Of a stretch of DNA of 33,858 bases, positions 24,039 through 32,311 are shown one piece after another. The translations under genes and the position numbers were made by a program. The notes beneath the pieces were generated by a model, which saw only the letters and a program-made list of their open reading frames with translations, was not told the DNA's origin and did not search any database. The stretch lies in the NCBI GenBank assembly GCA_002369495.1, contig DFFD01000015.1, positions 1-33,858 on the forward strand, written 5' to 3'. Source of the stretch: Lachnospiraceae bacterium UBA3785 (GTDB lineage Bacteria > Bacillota > Clostridia > Lachnospirales > Lachnospiraceae). Every line of letters starts with the position of its first letter. Positions within the stretch are counted from its first letter, which is position 1.

Positions 24039-24797
24039 TCAGATCTTATCCTGCATGGAATCTTCAAGCGCTTCGCAGATATTGTTAACGACCTTCGTGA
24101 CCTTCGCCTGCACCTCCGCGGGTGCGTACGGGAAGGTGTAGGAGACGTCCGCGGCCTCGAGGAGCGGCAGGTCGTTCAGGGAATCGCCGATCCCGTAGAT
24201 CCGGCAGTCGCCGTAGTAGTCGCGGATGACCGAGACCGCCTCGCCCTTGGACGTTCCCTTCGGCGCGATGTCGACCTCGATGACGTTCTGGAACGCGTTC
24301 AGGTACTCGCCGTACTTGTCGTTGATCTCCTTCGTGAGCGCGGCGGCCTCCTCAAGCGTCTCGCAGTGGATGCCGACGCCGTGGACAAGGCCCTCAGGCG
24401 CGTCGTCCATGCCGGTGATGACGTTGTACTCGCCCGGATAGTCCATCTCCTCGAAGACGTTGATCACGCCGTCGATATCGATGGAAATGCGGTTCCCGCG
24501 CGGCTTCACATCCTTCACGATCCTGTCGATCACGTCGCGGTCGACAAAGAGCTTGCGGATTCCCTTCAGATCCCGGTCGACGATGTTGGACCCGGTGCTC
24601 GTGATCATGAAATCCGGCACAAATTGGCCCGTGATGAACGGGGTGAGCCCGCCGACCTGCCGGCCGGTGCAGAGCCCGAAATAGTTGCCCGCTGCCTGGT
24701 ACTCCTTGATTTTCTCAACCGATTCCGGAGGCAGCTTCACCTCCGCCTTATAGAAATACAGTGTTCCGTCGAAATCGCTGGCAAATACTTTTTTCAT
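24039..24797 (-). CDS. HAD-superfamily Cof-type phosphatase
   Basis: 252 residues. Motif I is SDFDGT with the nucleophile D8 and D10; a type-II cap follows, and motif IV reads GIGDSLNDLPLLEAADVS, typical of Cof-like sugar-phosphate or cofactor phosphatases. The conserved Lys is likely in APKGTSKGEAV. It is the first gene of the operon running to the ABC transporter and diverges from the GH32 gene; the intervening about 135 bases hold both promoters. The substrate cannot be predicted. Confidence 0.9.
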   Translation of the reverse strand: MKKVFASDFDGTLYFYKAEVKLPPESVEKIKEYQAAGNYFGLCTGRQVGGLTPFITGQFVPDFMITSTGSNIVDRDLKGIRKLFVDRDVIDRIVKDVKPRGNRISIDIDGVINVFEEMDYPGEYNVITGMDDAPEGLVHGVGIHCETLEEAAALTKEINDKYGEYLNAFQNVIEVDIAPKGTSKGEAVSVIRDYYGDCRIYGIGDSLNDLPLLEAADVSYTFPYAPAEVQAKVTKVVNNICEALEDSMQDKI

Positions 24798-24865
24798 ATT
24801 GTGATCCTACCTTTCTTTTATTGTGAAAATCATACCATTATTTTCCCGAAAAAGGAACCTTTATA

Positions 24866-24894
24866 TTGTATTTTCCCCAATTTTCGTTTACATT
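24866..24894 (+). promoter_or_regulatory. Candidate promoter of the GH32 gene
   Basis: TTGTAT (24866-24871) and TACATT (24889-24894) are separated by 17 bases in an AT-rich stretch, with the AAAAGGAGG site about 20 bases downstream. Both boxes are imperfect. Confidence 0.4.
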
Positions 24895-24932
24895 TAAAGC
24901 AGAACATTTTTTTTAAAAAGGAGGCATCACCC

Positions 24933-26390
24933 ATGAAGCAGTGGACTCTTGAAGAACGCTACCGTGTGCTGATCAGCCCGGACGAAATCTCGGACCTCTA
25001 TGACCGCATCCAGAAATCCGCTTACCGGCAGAACTATCATGTCCAGCCGATGACCGGCCTCTCCTCCGACCCGAACGGTTTCGCCTACTACGAAGGGCAG
25101 TGGCACCTCTACTATCAGTGGACGCCGTGGGGCGCCGTCCACGGCCTGAAATACTGGTATCACGCGATCAGCCCCGACCTCGTCTCCTGGGACAACGCCG
25201 GCATCGGCATCGCGCCGGGCGATTTCTACGACAACAAGGGCTGCCACTCCGGCTCCGCCTTCGCGCTCGGCGACGATCTCTACTTCTTCTACACCGGCAA
25301 CCACCGCGACGAGAACTGGATCCGCACGCCTTTTACCTGTGCAGCCAAAATGAACGCCGACGGCAGGCTTGAAAAGCTCGAAAAACCGCTCTTCGGCCCG
25401 CGCGACGACTACTCCGAGCACCAGCGCGACCCGAAGATCATCTATGTGCCTGAGAAGAAGAAATACTACATCTTCATCGGCGCGCAGACCCTGGACAAGA
25501 AGGGCACCGCCCTCATCTACGAGTCGGAAGAGCTCCTTACCGGCTGGCGCTTCGCCGGCCAGCTCCATGTCCCCGGCTACGAGGACTTCGGCGGCATGTG
25601 GGAGTGCCCCTGCATTGTGAGCATCAGCGGCAAGGATGTTCTCATTTTCTCCCCGCAGTACACGACGCTGCCCGGCCGCGGCAATTCGACCAACCACAAC
25701 GTCTACCTCATCGGGAAAATGGACTACGACACCCTCACCTTCACCCCGGAGAGCGATTATCAGTACCTTGATTTCGGCTTCGATTTCTATGCCGCCCAGT
25801 GCGCGGCCAATGTCACGGACCCGGACAAAGCGGTCCTCATCGCCTGGCTGGGCCTTCCGGACAACCACTATCCGACCGAGCCGGAAGAGTGGGAAGGCTC
25901 GATGTGCCTCCCGCGCGAGCTCCGCATCAGGGACGGAAAACTGATCCAGACCCCGGTCGCGGACATCGCAAAACTCGCCGACGGGGAGGCGCCCGCGGAC
26001 GGCAGCCTGCCGAAAGCCTGCCATGTCGAGGCCGTTTTCGGAGAGGGCGACGCGGCTCTGGACCTCTTCACAAAATCGGACGGGACCGGCGGCTTCACGG
26101 TCCGCTATGACGCGGCCGAAAACAGACTGACCGTCGACCGCACCGGGATGGATATCCGCTTCAACGAGAAGGTCTTCGAGACCCTGGAAGTTCCGCTGGA
26201 GAACCCGCTTAAAAAGATCGACGCCTACATCGATTCGAGCTCGGTCGAGCTCTTCATCAACAACGGCGAGAAGACCTTCGCCTCCCGGATCTTCCCGACG
26301 GAGGCCGAGCACCACTTCACCGCCTCCGCGAACGCGTCGGTGAAGGTCACCTGCCTTAAGAGGTCGGTGACGGACAAGTTCATCGTCTGA
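24933..26390 (+). CDS. GH32 beta-fructofuranosidase (sucrose-6-phosphate hydrolase type)
   Basis: 485 residues from the ATG at 24933 (AAAAGGAGG ahead); the open frame extends far upstream, but only as an accident of the opposite gene. The five-bladed propeller has its three catalytic motifs: SDPNG with nucleophile D46 (families usually read NDPNG), QRDP with D166 and WECP with the acid/base E224. A beta-sandwich domain completes the C-terminus. There is no signal peptide, so it should split imported sucrose, sucrose-6-phosphate or short fructans. No PTS permease, sugar ABC transporter or fructokinase is adjacent, so uptake must be encoded elsewhere. It stands alone between a divergent promoter region and strong 3' hairpins. 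Confidence 0.9.
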   Translation: MKQWTLEERYRVLISPDEISDLYDRIQKSAYRQNYHVQPMTGLSSDPNGFAYYEGQWHLYYQWTPWGAVHGLKYWYHAISPDLVSWDNAGIGIAPGDFYDNKGCHSGSAFALGDDLYFFYTGNHRDENWIRTPFTCAAKMNADGRLEKLEKPLFGPRDDYSEHQRDPKIIYVPEKKKYYIFIGAQTLDKKGTALIYESEELLTGWRFAGQLHVPGYEDFGGMWECPCIVSISGKDVLIFSPQYTTLPGRGNSTNHNVYLIGKMDYDTLTFTPESDYQYLDFGFDFYAAQCAANVTDPDKAVLIAWLGLPDNHYPTEPEEWEGSMCLPRELRIRDGKLIQTPVADIAKLADGEAPADGSLPKACHVEAVFGEGDAALDLFTKSDGTGGFTVRYDAAENRLTVDRTGMDIRFNEKVFETLEVPLENPLKKIDAYIDSSSVELFINNGEKTFASRIFPTEAEHHFTASANASVKVTCLKRSVTDKFIV

Positions 26391-26396
26391 TAAAAG

Positions 26397-26470
26397 TTCA
26401 GCACCCCATAAGAAGGCATGATTTGAAGAGCGAAGCAGTCGCGCAGCGGCTGCGAATGGGGGGTGCTGAA
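26397..26470 (+). other. Structured 74-base element after the GH32 gene
   Basis: The ends TTCAGCACCCC (26397-26407) and GGGGTGCTGAA (26460-26470) are perfect complements. Inside, GCAGTCG and CGGCTGC form a second hairpin with one G-T pair. The result is a branched RNA or DNA structure, just past the stop codon and before the hairpin at 26481. It may be a repeat element or part of a compound terminator. Confidence 0.5.
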
Positions 26471-26480
26471 TAGCTGCATC

Positions 26481-26526
26481 AACGAAATGGGACGTTTCTT
26501 TTTTCAAAGAAACGTCCCATTTCGTT
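26481..26526. terminator. Long perfect hairpin between converging genes
   Basis: A 21-base perfect stem (26481-26501 with 26506-26526) opens AACGAAATGGGACG and closes on a TTTC loop. It sits between the converging GH32 and thioesterase genes and can end both transcripts. No long T-run follows the stem; the T and A tracts are within its top. Confidence 0.7.
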
Positions 26527-26534
26527 AAAGCGAA

Positions 26535-27539
26535 TTAATATCCCTCTCTCTGCGCCTTCTTCCTCTGCCTCACCCGCTTCTCCGCGCCTTCCCAGCGCGC
26601 CTTCTCGGACTCGCTCTCCAGGATCAGGCCGTAGGGCACCGGCACCGGCCGCCCCTTCTCGTTGATGCAGACCTCCGTCAGGAAGGCCCGGTTGATGATC
26701 GTCCGCCTGCCGGTCGGCAGGTCCTCGAGCCAGGTGTCCACGCGGACCTCGATGGAGGACTTCCCGATGTGGGTGACCCTGGCGATCAGGACGATCGTGT
26801 CATTTAAAAATGCCCCCTTCTTGAACTCCAGATGCTCGATCGACACCGTCGTCACGTTCATGCCCGCGTGCCGCATCGCCGCGACACCCGCGATCTCGTC
26901 GATCATCTCGAGGAGCTTGCCGCCGAAAAGGCGGTTCTGCCCGTTGATATCCGGGTAGCGGAGAGCCCTTGTGAGCTCCGCGACCGATTCGCTCACCGTC
27001 TTGCAGCCGAGCCGCTCCACCGCGAATTTCGGGACCGGCGCGACCGCCTCAGTGAAATACGCGAACGTCGGATCCACCTCTCCGATGCTGATGAGTGCGC
27101 TGACCTCTTCCGCGGTGTACCAGGTCGTCACATCGAACTCCTTCTTCGGAGCGGACGCGAGCTTCGGCTCGGCCTCGCACTCAAAGATCCAGACGTCCCG
27201 CATCTCCTGAACGCAGCCGTGATCCGGGTCGTCGATAAAGACGGTCTTCACGACCTTGCCGGCATCCGCCGGGATGTTGATCCCGAGGCTCTCCTGCACC
27301 TTGCGGTAGGCGGTCAGGAAGCTCGACTCGGTCGAGAACGCGGTCCCGTGGATCGGCGCCAGATAGAGCGGACCCATGGTGTAGACGGAGGATCGCCGGC
27401 CGAGGAGATATTTTCCCTCACTGTTACGGATCCAGACGTCCGCGGCGGCATGGTAGAGGCCTGCCGGGATGTCTTCATTTTCATCGATTACAAGGTCCGT
27501 GTCGCGCATTTCAGCATCGTACAAGCGCCATCTTTCCAT
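26535..27539 (-). CDS. NUDIX-like/hotdog acyl-CoA thioesterase fusion
   Basis: 334 residues. The C-terminal half (about 185-310) is an acyl-CoA thioesterase hotdog fold: RYPDINGQNRLFGGKLL, the long helix DEIAGVAAMRHAG and strands IVLIARVTHIGKSSIEV, ending in a basic tail. The N-terminal half has the NUDIX fold of isopentenyl-diphosphate-isomerase-like proteins (AAADVWIRNSEGKYLLGRR). Its Nudix box is ruined: where RE-x-x-EE should be it reads RKVQES (79-84), so it cannot bind the catalytic metal in the usual way and is probably a binding or structural domain. The gene follows the PurF-like gene by 15 bases and so is the last of the dxs operon. Substrate chain length is unknown. Confidence 0.85.
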   Translation of the reverse strand: MERWRLYDAEMRDTDLVIDENEDIPAGLYHAAADVWIRNSEGKYLLGRRSSVYTMGPLYLAPIHGTAFSTESSFLTAYRKVQESLGINIPADAGKVVKTVFIDDPDHGCVQEMRDVWIFECEAEPKLASAPKKEFDVTTWYTAEEVSALISIGEVDPTFAYFTEAVAPVPKFAVERLGCKTVSESVAELTRALRYPDINGQNRLFGGKLLEMIDEIAGVAAMRHAGMNVTTVSIEHLEFKKGAFLNDTIVLIARVTHIGKSSIEVRVDTWLEDLPTGRRTIINRAFLTEVCINEKGRPVPVPYGLILESESEKARWEGAEKRVRQRKKAQREGY

Positions 27540-27554
27540 GACTTCTCTCCCGTC

Positions 27555-28970
27555 TTATTCTTTTCCGTCCCAGCAGTAAGTGCACAGCTTGTCCCTGTCG
27601 ATCCCGACCGCATCGATGAGATCGTCCAGGCGGTTGAAGCGCAGCGACGTAAAATTCATCTGCTCGCGCATCCGCTCCAGCATCCGCTCGTAGCGGTCCG
27701 AATCCGGATTGGCGTAATCGTCGAGGATCGTGCGGTCCACCGGGCCGCCTTCCAGCTCCTGGATCACGCGCCGGCCGATGAGCTCCATGTCAGAGGTCGA
27801 CCGGGAGAACCCGATGTACTTGCAGCCGAAGAGGATCGGCGGGCAGGCCGGGCGCACATGGACCTCCTTCGCGCCGCTCTGGTAGAGGAATTCCGTCGTC
27901 TCGCGCAGCTGCGTGCCGCGGACGATCGAGTCGTCGATGAGCAGCAGGCGGCGTCCGTCGATCAGCTCATGGACCGGGATCAGCTTCATCTTCGCGATCT
28001 GGTCGCGCTTCGACTGGATGGTCGGCATGAAGGATCTCGGCCAGGTCGGTGTGTACTTGATGAACGGCCGCGAGAACGGGACGCCGGACTCATTGGCGTA
28101 GCCGATCGCGTGCGCGGTCCCGGAATCCGGAACGCCGGCGACATTGTCGATGTCATCCTGCGTCATCCGGTCACGCCGCGCGAGATGCTGCCCGCAGCGG
28201 CAGCGCATGGCCTCGACGGAGACTCCCTCGTAGGCGGACGTCGGGTAGCCGTAGTAGACCCAGAGGAAGGTGCAGATCCGCATTTTGCCGCCCGGATCCT
28301 TGATCACTCTGACCTCCTCCGGCGTCATGAGGCAGATCTCGCCGGGTCCGAGCTCCCGGTAATCCCGGTAGCCGATGTTGAGGTAGGCGAAGGATTCAAA
28401 GGAAGCGCAGAAGCCGGTATCCTTCTGCCCGATGACGAGCGGCGTCCTGCCCAGGCGGTCGCGCACACAGTAGACGCCGTCCTGGTTCAGCAGCAGGAAG
28501 GTGATCGAGCCTTCCACCACCTCCTGCGCGTAGCTGAGGCCGTCGATCAGGTTGTCCTTCTCGTTGATGAGGGCCGCCAGAAGCTCGGTCGAGTTGATCT
28601 CGCCGGTGCTCATCACCTGCAGATGGACGCCCCTGTTGTTCATCACCTTCTGCGCCAGCTCATCTTTATTATTGATCTTGCCGACCGAGGTGATTGCGTA
28701 AATCCCGTGATGGGAGCGCACAAGGAGCGGCTGCGGCTCGTAATCCGAGATGCAGCCTATGCCCATGTTCCCGCGCATCTCATTCACTTCAGAACCGAAT
28801 TTGGTCCGGAACGGGGTATTTTCAATGTTGTGGATCGCGCGCTCCATGCCGTCCTTCCCGAAAATGACCATCCCCGCTCTCCTCGTCCCGAGGTGCGAAT
28901 GGTAATCTGTTCCGAAAAAGACGTCCGCCACGCAGTCTTCTTTGAGTGCCGCTGCAAAAAATCCGCCCAT
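27555..28970 (-). CDS. PurF-family amidophosphoribosyltransferase paralogue without the glutaminase cysteine
   Basis: 471 residues, the full PurF length; AAGGAGC precedes the ATG. The Ntn-hydrolase domain begins MGGFF, where PurF has Cys as the first residue of the mature enzyme (MCG). The catalytic nucleophile is therefore missing and glutamine cannot be hydrolysed in the normal way. The phosphoribosyltransferase domain is intact (LLLIDDSIVRGTQLRETTEF, the PRPP loop), as are motifs PDSGTAHAIGYA and FIKYTPTWPRSFM. Cysteines at the usual iron-sulfur ligand positions of Bacillus-type PurF are kept (ICTFLW, FGCKY, LCTYCW). It may use ammonia or a partner glutaminase, or have a new role. It is the middle gene of the dxs operon. 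Confidence 0.85.
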   Translation of the reverse strand: MGGFFAAALKEDCVADVFFGTDYHSHLGTRRAGMVIFGKDGMERAIHNIENTPFRTKFGSEVNEMRGNMGIGCISDYEPQPLLVRSHHGIYAITSVGKINNKDELAQKVMNNRGVHLQVMSTGEINSTELLAALINEKDNLIDGLSYAQEVVEGSITFLLLNQDGVYCVRDRLGRTPLVIGQKDTGFCASFESFAYLNIGYRDYRELGPGEICLMTPEEVRVIKDPGGKMRICTFLWVYYGYPTSAYEGVSVEAMRCRCGQHLARRDRMTQDDIDNVAGVPDSGTAHAIGYANESGVPFSRPFIKYTPTWPRSFMPTIQSKRDQIAKMKLIPVHELIDGRRLLLIDDSIVRGTQLRETTEFLYQSGAKEVHVRPACPPILFGCKYIGFSRSTSDMELIGRRVIQELEGGPVDRTILDDYANPDSDRYERMLERMREQMNFTSLRFNRLDDLIDAVGIDRDKLCTYCWDGKE

Positions 28971-29003
28971 AAATGCTCCTTCTTTCTATGATAAACAGCT
29001 GTG

Positions 29004-30878
29004 TCATTCAAAATGTAAGTTCTCAAGAGCCTCCTCGATCTTCTCAAGGCAGGCGTCGCTGTCGATGCCGAGCGCATTTCGAAGGATCGTGACGTCCCCG
29101 TGCTCCACATACGCGTCCGGCAGCGTGATGTTCATCACCCGAAGCTTCGGACAGTGCTTTTCGGCGTAATCCGTGACCTGCTCGCCGAAGCCGCCGCGCG
29201 CGACATTTTCCTCCAGCGTGATGAGCAGCCTGTGACCCGCCGCGAGGTGCTCCACCATGTCAAAATCGACCGGCTTCACGAAGCGCCCGTTGACCAGCGT
29301 GCAGGGGATGCCCCGCATTTTCAGCTTTGTCCGGAGGTGCTCCGCCGTGCTGACCATGCTGCCGACCGCGAGGAGCGCAACGCCGCTCTCCTCAAAGAGC
29401 ATCTCGGCCTTCCCGTACTCGATCGGAGCGTCGAACTCCGTGAGCCCGTCGTAGGCGACGCCCCGCGGGTAGCGCACTGCCGCGGGCGCTTTCATGGAAA
29501 ATGCAAACCGCAGCATCTTTCTCAGCTCATCCGCATTTTTCGGCGCCATGACGGTCATGTTCGGGATGGAGGAGAGGTAGGTCAGGTCAAAGATCCCCTG
29601 GTGCGTCTCCCCGTCCGCGCCGACCAGGCCAGCACGGTCCACCGCGAAGACGACCGGCAGGTTCTGCAGGCACACGTCGATCAGGATCTGGTCGTAGGCC
29701 CGCTGCAGGAAGGACGAGTATACCGCCACCACCGGATGGAGGCCGCCCGCCGCCATACCCGCGGCCGACGTCACCGCGTGCTGCTCGGCGATCCCGACAT
29801 CGAAGAAACGGTCCGGATACTTCTTCGAAAAATCCTTGAGCCCTGTCCCGTCCGGCATCGCGGCCGTGACCGCGACCACGGTCGGATCCTCCGCGGCGAT
29901 CTTAACGATCTCCTCCGAAAAGACCTTCGTGTAGCTGGGTCCCTTCGGGGTGCCGAGAGGCTTCCCGGTCGCGACGTCGAACTTCCCGATCCCGTGAAAT
30001 GCTTCCGGGTTGGCCTCCGCTGGCGCGTAGCCCTTCCCCTTCTTCGTGATCACGTGGATGAGGACCGTCCGCTGAATCGTCTTGGCCTCCTCGAGGATCT
30101 TCGTGAGCTTTTTGATGTCATGTCCGTCGACCGGGCCCAGATAGGTGATGCCCATGTCCTCGAACAGCATTCCTCCCGGCACTACGATCTGCTTCAGGAA
30201 GCTCTTTGCCCGGATCAGGGCCCCGGCGACCGGCTTGCCGACGACCGGCATCGTCTCGAGCCTGTCCGACACGCTCCGCTTCAGGCGGTTGTAGCCTTCC
30301 GCCGCGCGGAGATCATTTAAGTAGGTGGACATGCCGCCAACGTTCGGCGCGATCGACATGGTGTTGTCATTTAAAATAATAATGAAATTCGTCTTGCGGT
30401 CGCCCGCATTGTTGAGCGCCTCGTAGGCCATACCGCCCGTGAGCGCGCCGTCGCCGATCACCGAGACGACCTTGTAGTCCTCCCCGGTGAGGTCTCTCGC
30501 CTGCACGAGGCCGAGGCCTGCCGAGATCGAGGTCGAGCTGTGGCCGGTGTCGAACACGTCGTAGGGACTCTCCTTGCGCTTCGGAAATCCGCTCATCCCG
30601 CCATACTGCCGGAGACCCTCGAAGGCATCCTTCCGGCCGCTCAGGATCTTGTGCGTGTAGGACTGGTGGCCGACGTCCCATATCACTTTATCTTTCGGAA
30701 AATCAAACGCCCGGAAGAGAGCGATCGTGAGCTCCACCGCGCCGAGGTTGGAGGCCAGGTGGCCGCCGCATTTGCTGATCTTCTCGACCAGAAAACGTCT
30801 GATCTCGCCGGCGAGCACGTTGAGCTCGTCCTCCGACATATTTTTTATATCTAAAGGCCCTTCTGTTCTGTCAAGCAC
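29004..30878 (-). CDS. dxs: 1-deoxy-D-xylulose-5-phosphate synthase
   Basis: 624 residues, the normal length for DXS. It makes the first intermediate of the non-mevalonate isoprenoid pathway from pyruvate and glyceraldehyde-3-phosphate using thiamine diphosphate. The ThDP/Mg motif is GDGALTGGMAYEALNNAG, with NDNTMSIAPNVGGMS after it; the transketolase-like middle domain has DVGIAEQHAVTSAAGMAAGG and YSSFLQRAYDQ. The start is a GTG at 30878 with GAGGTG just ahead; the next ATG is 13 codons in and would shorten a conserved region only slightly. It heads an operon with the PurF-like and thioesterase genes (33 and 15 bases apart). Confidence 0.95.
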   Translation of the reverse strand: MLDRTEGPLDIKNMSEDELNVLAGEIRRFLVEKISKCGGHLASNLGAVELTIALFRAFDFPKDKVIWDVGHQSYTHKILSGRKDAFEGLRQYGGMSGFPKRKESPYDVFDTGHSSTSISAGLGLVQARDLTGEDYKVVSVIGDGALTGGMAYEALNNAGDRKTNFIIILNDNTMSIAPNVGGMSTYLNDLRAAEGYNRLKRSVSDRLETMPVVGKPVAGALIRAKSFLKQIVVPGGMLFEDMGITYLGPVDGHDIKKLTKILEEAKTIQRTVLIHVITKKGKGYAPAEANPEAFHGIGKFDVATGKPLGTPKGPSYTKVFSEEIVKIAAEDPTVVAVTAAMPDGTGLKDFSKKYPDRFFDVGIAEQHAVTSAAGMAAGGLHPVVAVYSSFLQRAYDQILIDVCLQNLPVVFAVDRAGLVGADGETHQGIFDLTYLSSIPNMTVMAPKNADELRKMLRFAFSMKAPAAVRYPRGVAYDGLTEFDAPIEYGKAEMLFEESGVALLAVGSMVSTAEHLRTKLKMRGIPCTLVNGRFVKPVDFDMVEHLAAGHRLLITLEENVARGGFGEQVTDYAEKHCPKLRVMNITLPDAYVEHGDVTILRNALGIDSDACLEKIEEALENLHFE

Positions 30879-30932
30879 TTTACACCTCTGAAATCATGTC
30901 CTGAATGGTTTTTACCCCACTTTTACATGTTA

Positions 30933-30961
30933 ATTATACCGCAAGAAGGCATATTTATCTA
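30933..30961 (-). promoter_or_regulatory. Candidate promoter of the dxs operon
   Basis: On the minus strand a consensus TATAAT (30933-30938) lies 55 bases ahead of the dxs GTG. A partial -35 match, TAGATA, occurs about 18 bases before it. Confidence 0.45.
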
Positions 30962-31019
30962 TTCGTGAAATGTCACTATAAAAATGGCCGGCCGCCGCCC
31001 TCCTGCGACGAAAACGACA

Positions 31020-31053
31020 AAAATGCAGTCCCGCTCCGGCAGAACTGCATTTT
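31020..31053 (-). terminator. Intrinsic terminator after the methionine aminopeptidase
   Basis: AAAATGCAGT (31020-31029) and ACTGCATTTT (31044-31053) are perfect complements. On the minus strand the stem is followed by TTTT and further T-rich sequence. It starts nine bases beyond the stop and separates this gene from dxs. Confidence 0.75.
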
Positions 31054-31061
31054 CCGAATTT

Positions 31062-31949
31062 TTAATAGGAAAGGACCTCCGCGCCGGTCTCGGTGACGAG
31101 CACCTCGATCTCCCACTGGGCGGAGGGTTTTCCGTCCTGCGTGTAGATGGTCCAGCCGTTTTCTTCATCCTGGAAAATTCTGTCAGTTCCCATATTTACC
31201 ATGGGTTCAATAGTAAAGACCATGCCGGGCACCATGAGCATTTCTGTACCGGGTTCGGAGACATAACTCACGTAGGGATCTTCGTGGAATTCCAGTCCGA
31301 TACCGTGGCCTCCGATCTCACGGACAACGGTATAGCCGTTTTTGACGGCATGTGCATGAACTTTGCTGCCCATATCTCCCAGATAAGTCCAGGGAATCAC
31401 ATTTTCAAGTCCGATCTGCACACACTCTTTGGTGACATCCACAAGGCGTTTCTTTTCCAGAGAAACATTGCCGATGCAGAACATTCGCGAAGAATCGGAA
31501 AAATAGCCGTTCAGGATCGTCGAGCAGTCGACATTTATGATATCACCGTCTTTCAGGATATGCTTTGTATCGGGAATTCCGTGGCAAACTTCTTCATTAA
31601 TGGACGTGCATACGCTTTTAGGAAAACCGTTATAGTGAAGAGGGGCAGGGATACCGCCCATGTTCACGGTCGTCTCATAAACGATACGATCGATATCTTC
31701 TGTGGGCATACCGGCACCAATCTGCTTTGTGACCGCATCAAGGCAGGCCATATTGATCTCCGCGCTCTTTTTGATGCCGTCCACATGCTCCTGTGTCTTG
31801 AGCAGGCTTCGATCCGGAACGATTGCGCCTGCGATCTGGAACTGCCTGAGCTTTTCATCAAAGCGCATATGGCAGGCTTTATATTTGCGTCCGCTCCCGC
31901 ACCAGCACGGATCATTGCGTTCTATCTTATGCTTTCCGATATGAACCAT
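31062..31949 (-). CDS. map: Type I methionine aminopeptidase with N-terminal SEC-C motif
   Basis: 295 residues. Residues 11-27 are a SEC-C zinc motif (RNDPCWCGSGRKYKACH), the tagged form seen in clostridial MetAPs, probably for ribosome contact. The pita-bread catalytic domain shows the substrate His region HYNGFPKSVCTSINEEVCHG, metal ligands in INVDCS and GYFSDSSRMF, the catalytic His in GGHGIGLEFHEDP, and glutamates in FTIEPM and AQWEIEV. It removes the first Met from new cytoplasmic proteins. The gene has GAGGAAAG upstream and its own terminator, so it is monocistronic. Base composition is lower in G+C than the dxs operon beside it. Confidence 0.92.
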   Translation of the reverse strand: MVHIGKHKIERNDPCWCGSGRKYKACHMRFDEKLRQFQIAGAIVPDRSLLKTQEHVDGIKKSAEINMACLDAVTKQIGAGMPTEDIDRIVYETTVNMGGIPAPLHYNGFPKSVCTSINEEVCHGIPDTKHILKDGDIINVDCSTILNGYFSDSSRMFCIGNVSLEKKRLVDVTKECVQIGLENVIPWTYLGDMGSKVHAHAVKNGYTVVREIGGHGIGLEFHEDPYVSYVSEPGTEMLMVPGMVFTIEPMVNMGTDRIFQDEENGWTIYTQDGKPSAQWEIEVLVTETGAEVLSY

Positions 31950-32271
31950 TGTATGACTTTCCTCTCTGCTGAATCATTAATCTATTGCACTGTAACTGTT
32001 TTGTCATTATTCCAGAGTACCGGATCCAAGAATCACTTGCAGATCAGGTAATCTCTGCGGATTCTGCCGGATTAATAATCTGATTATTACAGCCAACTTA
32101 TAGAATACCATTTTCGCGCCCAACCGTCTACTATCGTTTTTCTCAGTGCAAGTTTTTCTCAGTGTACCTTTTCTCAGTGTACCTCAGTGTAAGAAAGAAA
32201 ATATCAGATGCAGTAAATTTCAGGGAGGCAGATAATATCAGAAAATATCCTTAAACGGGCCGTGTCATATT
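31950..32271. other. Intergenic stretch with CTCAGTG repeats
   Basis: I see no gene here. It holds four copies of CTCAGTG at 32142, 32158, 32173 and 32183 (spacings 16, 15 and 10), two in a TTTTCTCAGTGTACC context, in an AT-rich setting. They may be binding sites of a regulator for the map gene or slippage-derived repeats. No good promoter pair could be fixed. Confidence 0.5.
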
Positions 32272-32302
32272 AAAAAGAACCGGGATGATCCCGGCTCTTT
32301 TT
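32272..32302 (-). terminator. Intrinsic terminator after the 32.3-kb gene
   Basis: A stem of CCGGGA/TCCCGG with a TGA loop is extended by AAAAAGA/TCTTTTT across one mismatch. T-runs occur on both strands; it starts 10 bases past the stop of the minus-strand gene. Confidence 0.85.
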
Positions 32303-32311
32303 ATCATGCTA

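Noticed and set aside
24927..26507. A 526-codon minus-strand frame opposite the GH32 gene
   Set aside because: It is antisense to the clear GH32 enzyme, has no ribosome binding site and has the Val/Gly/Arg/Glu bias of a mirrored frame.
26832..28991. A 719-codon plus-strand frame opposite the PurF-like and thioesterase genes
   Set aside because: It is antisense to two well-recognised genes, is rich in Arg, His and Asp as mirrored high-G+C codons are, and has no recognisable motif.
29100..30320. A 406-codon plus-strand frame opposite dxs
   Set aside because: It is antisense to dxs, and its Arg/His/Leu-rich translation shows no domain.
32142..32189. CRISPR-like array
   Set aside because: The repeats are only 7 bases with irregular 10-16 base spacing, and no cas gene is present.
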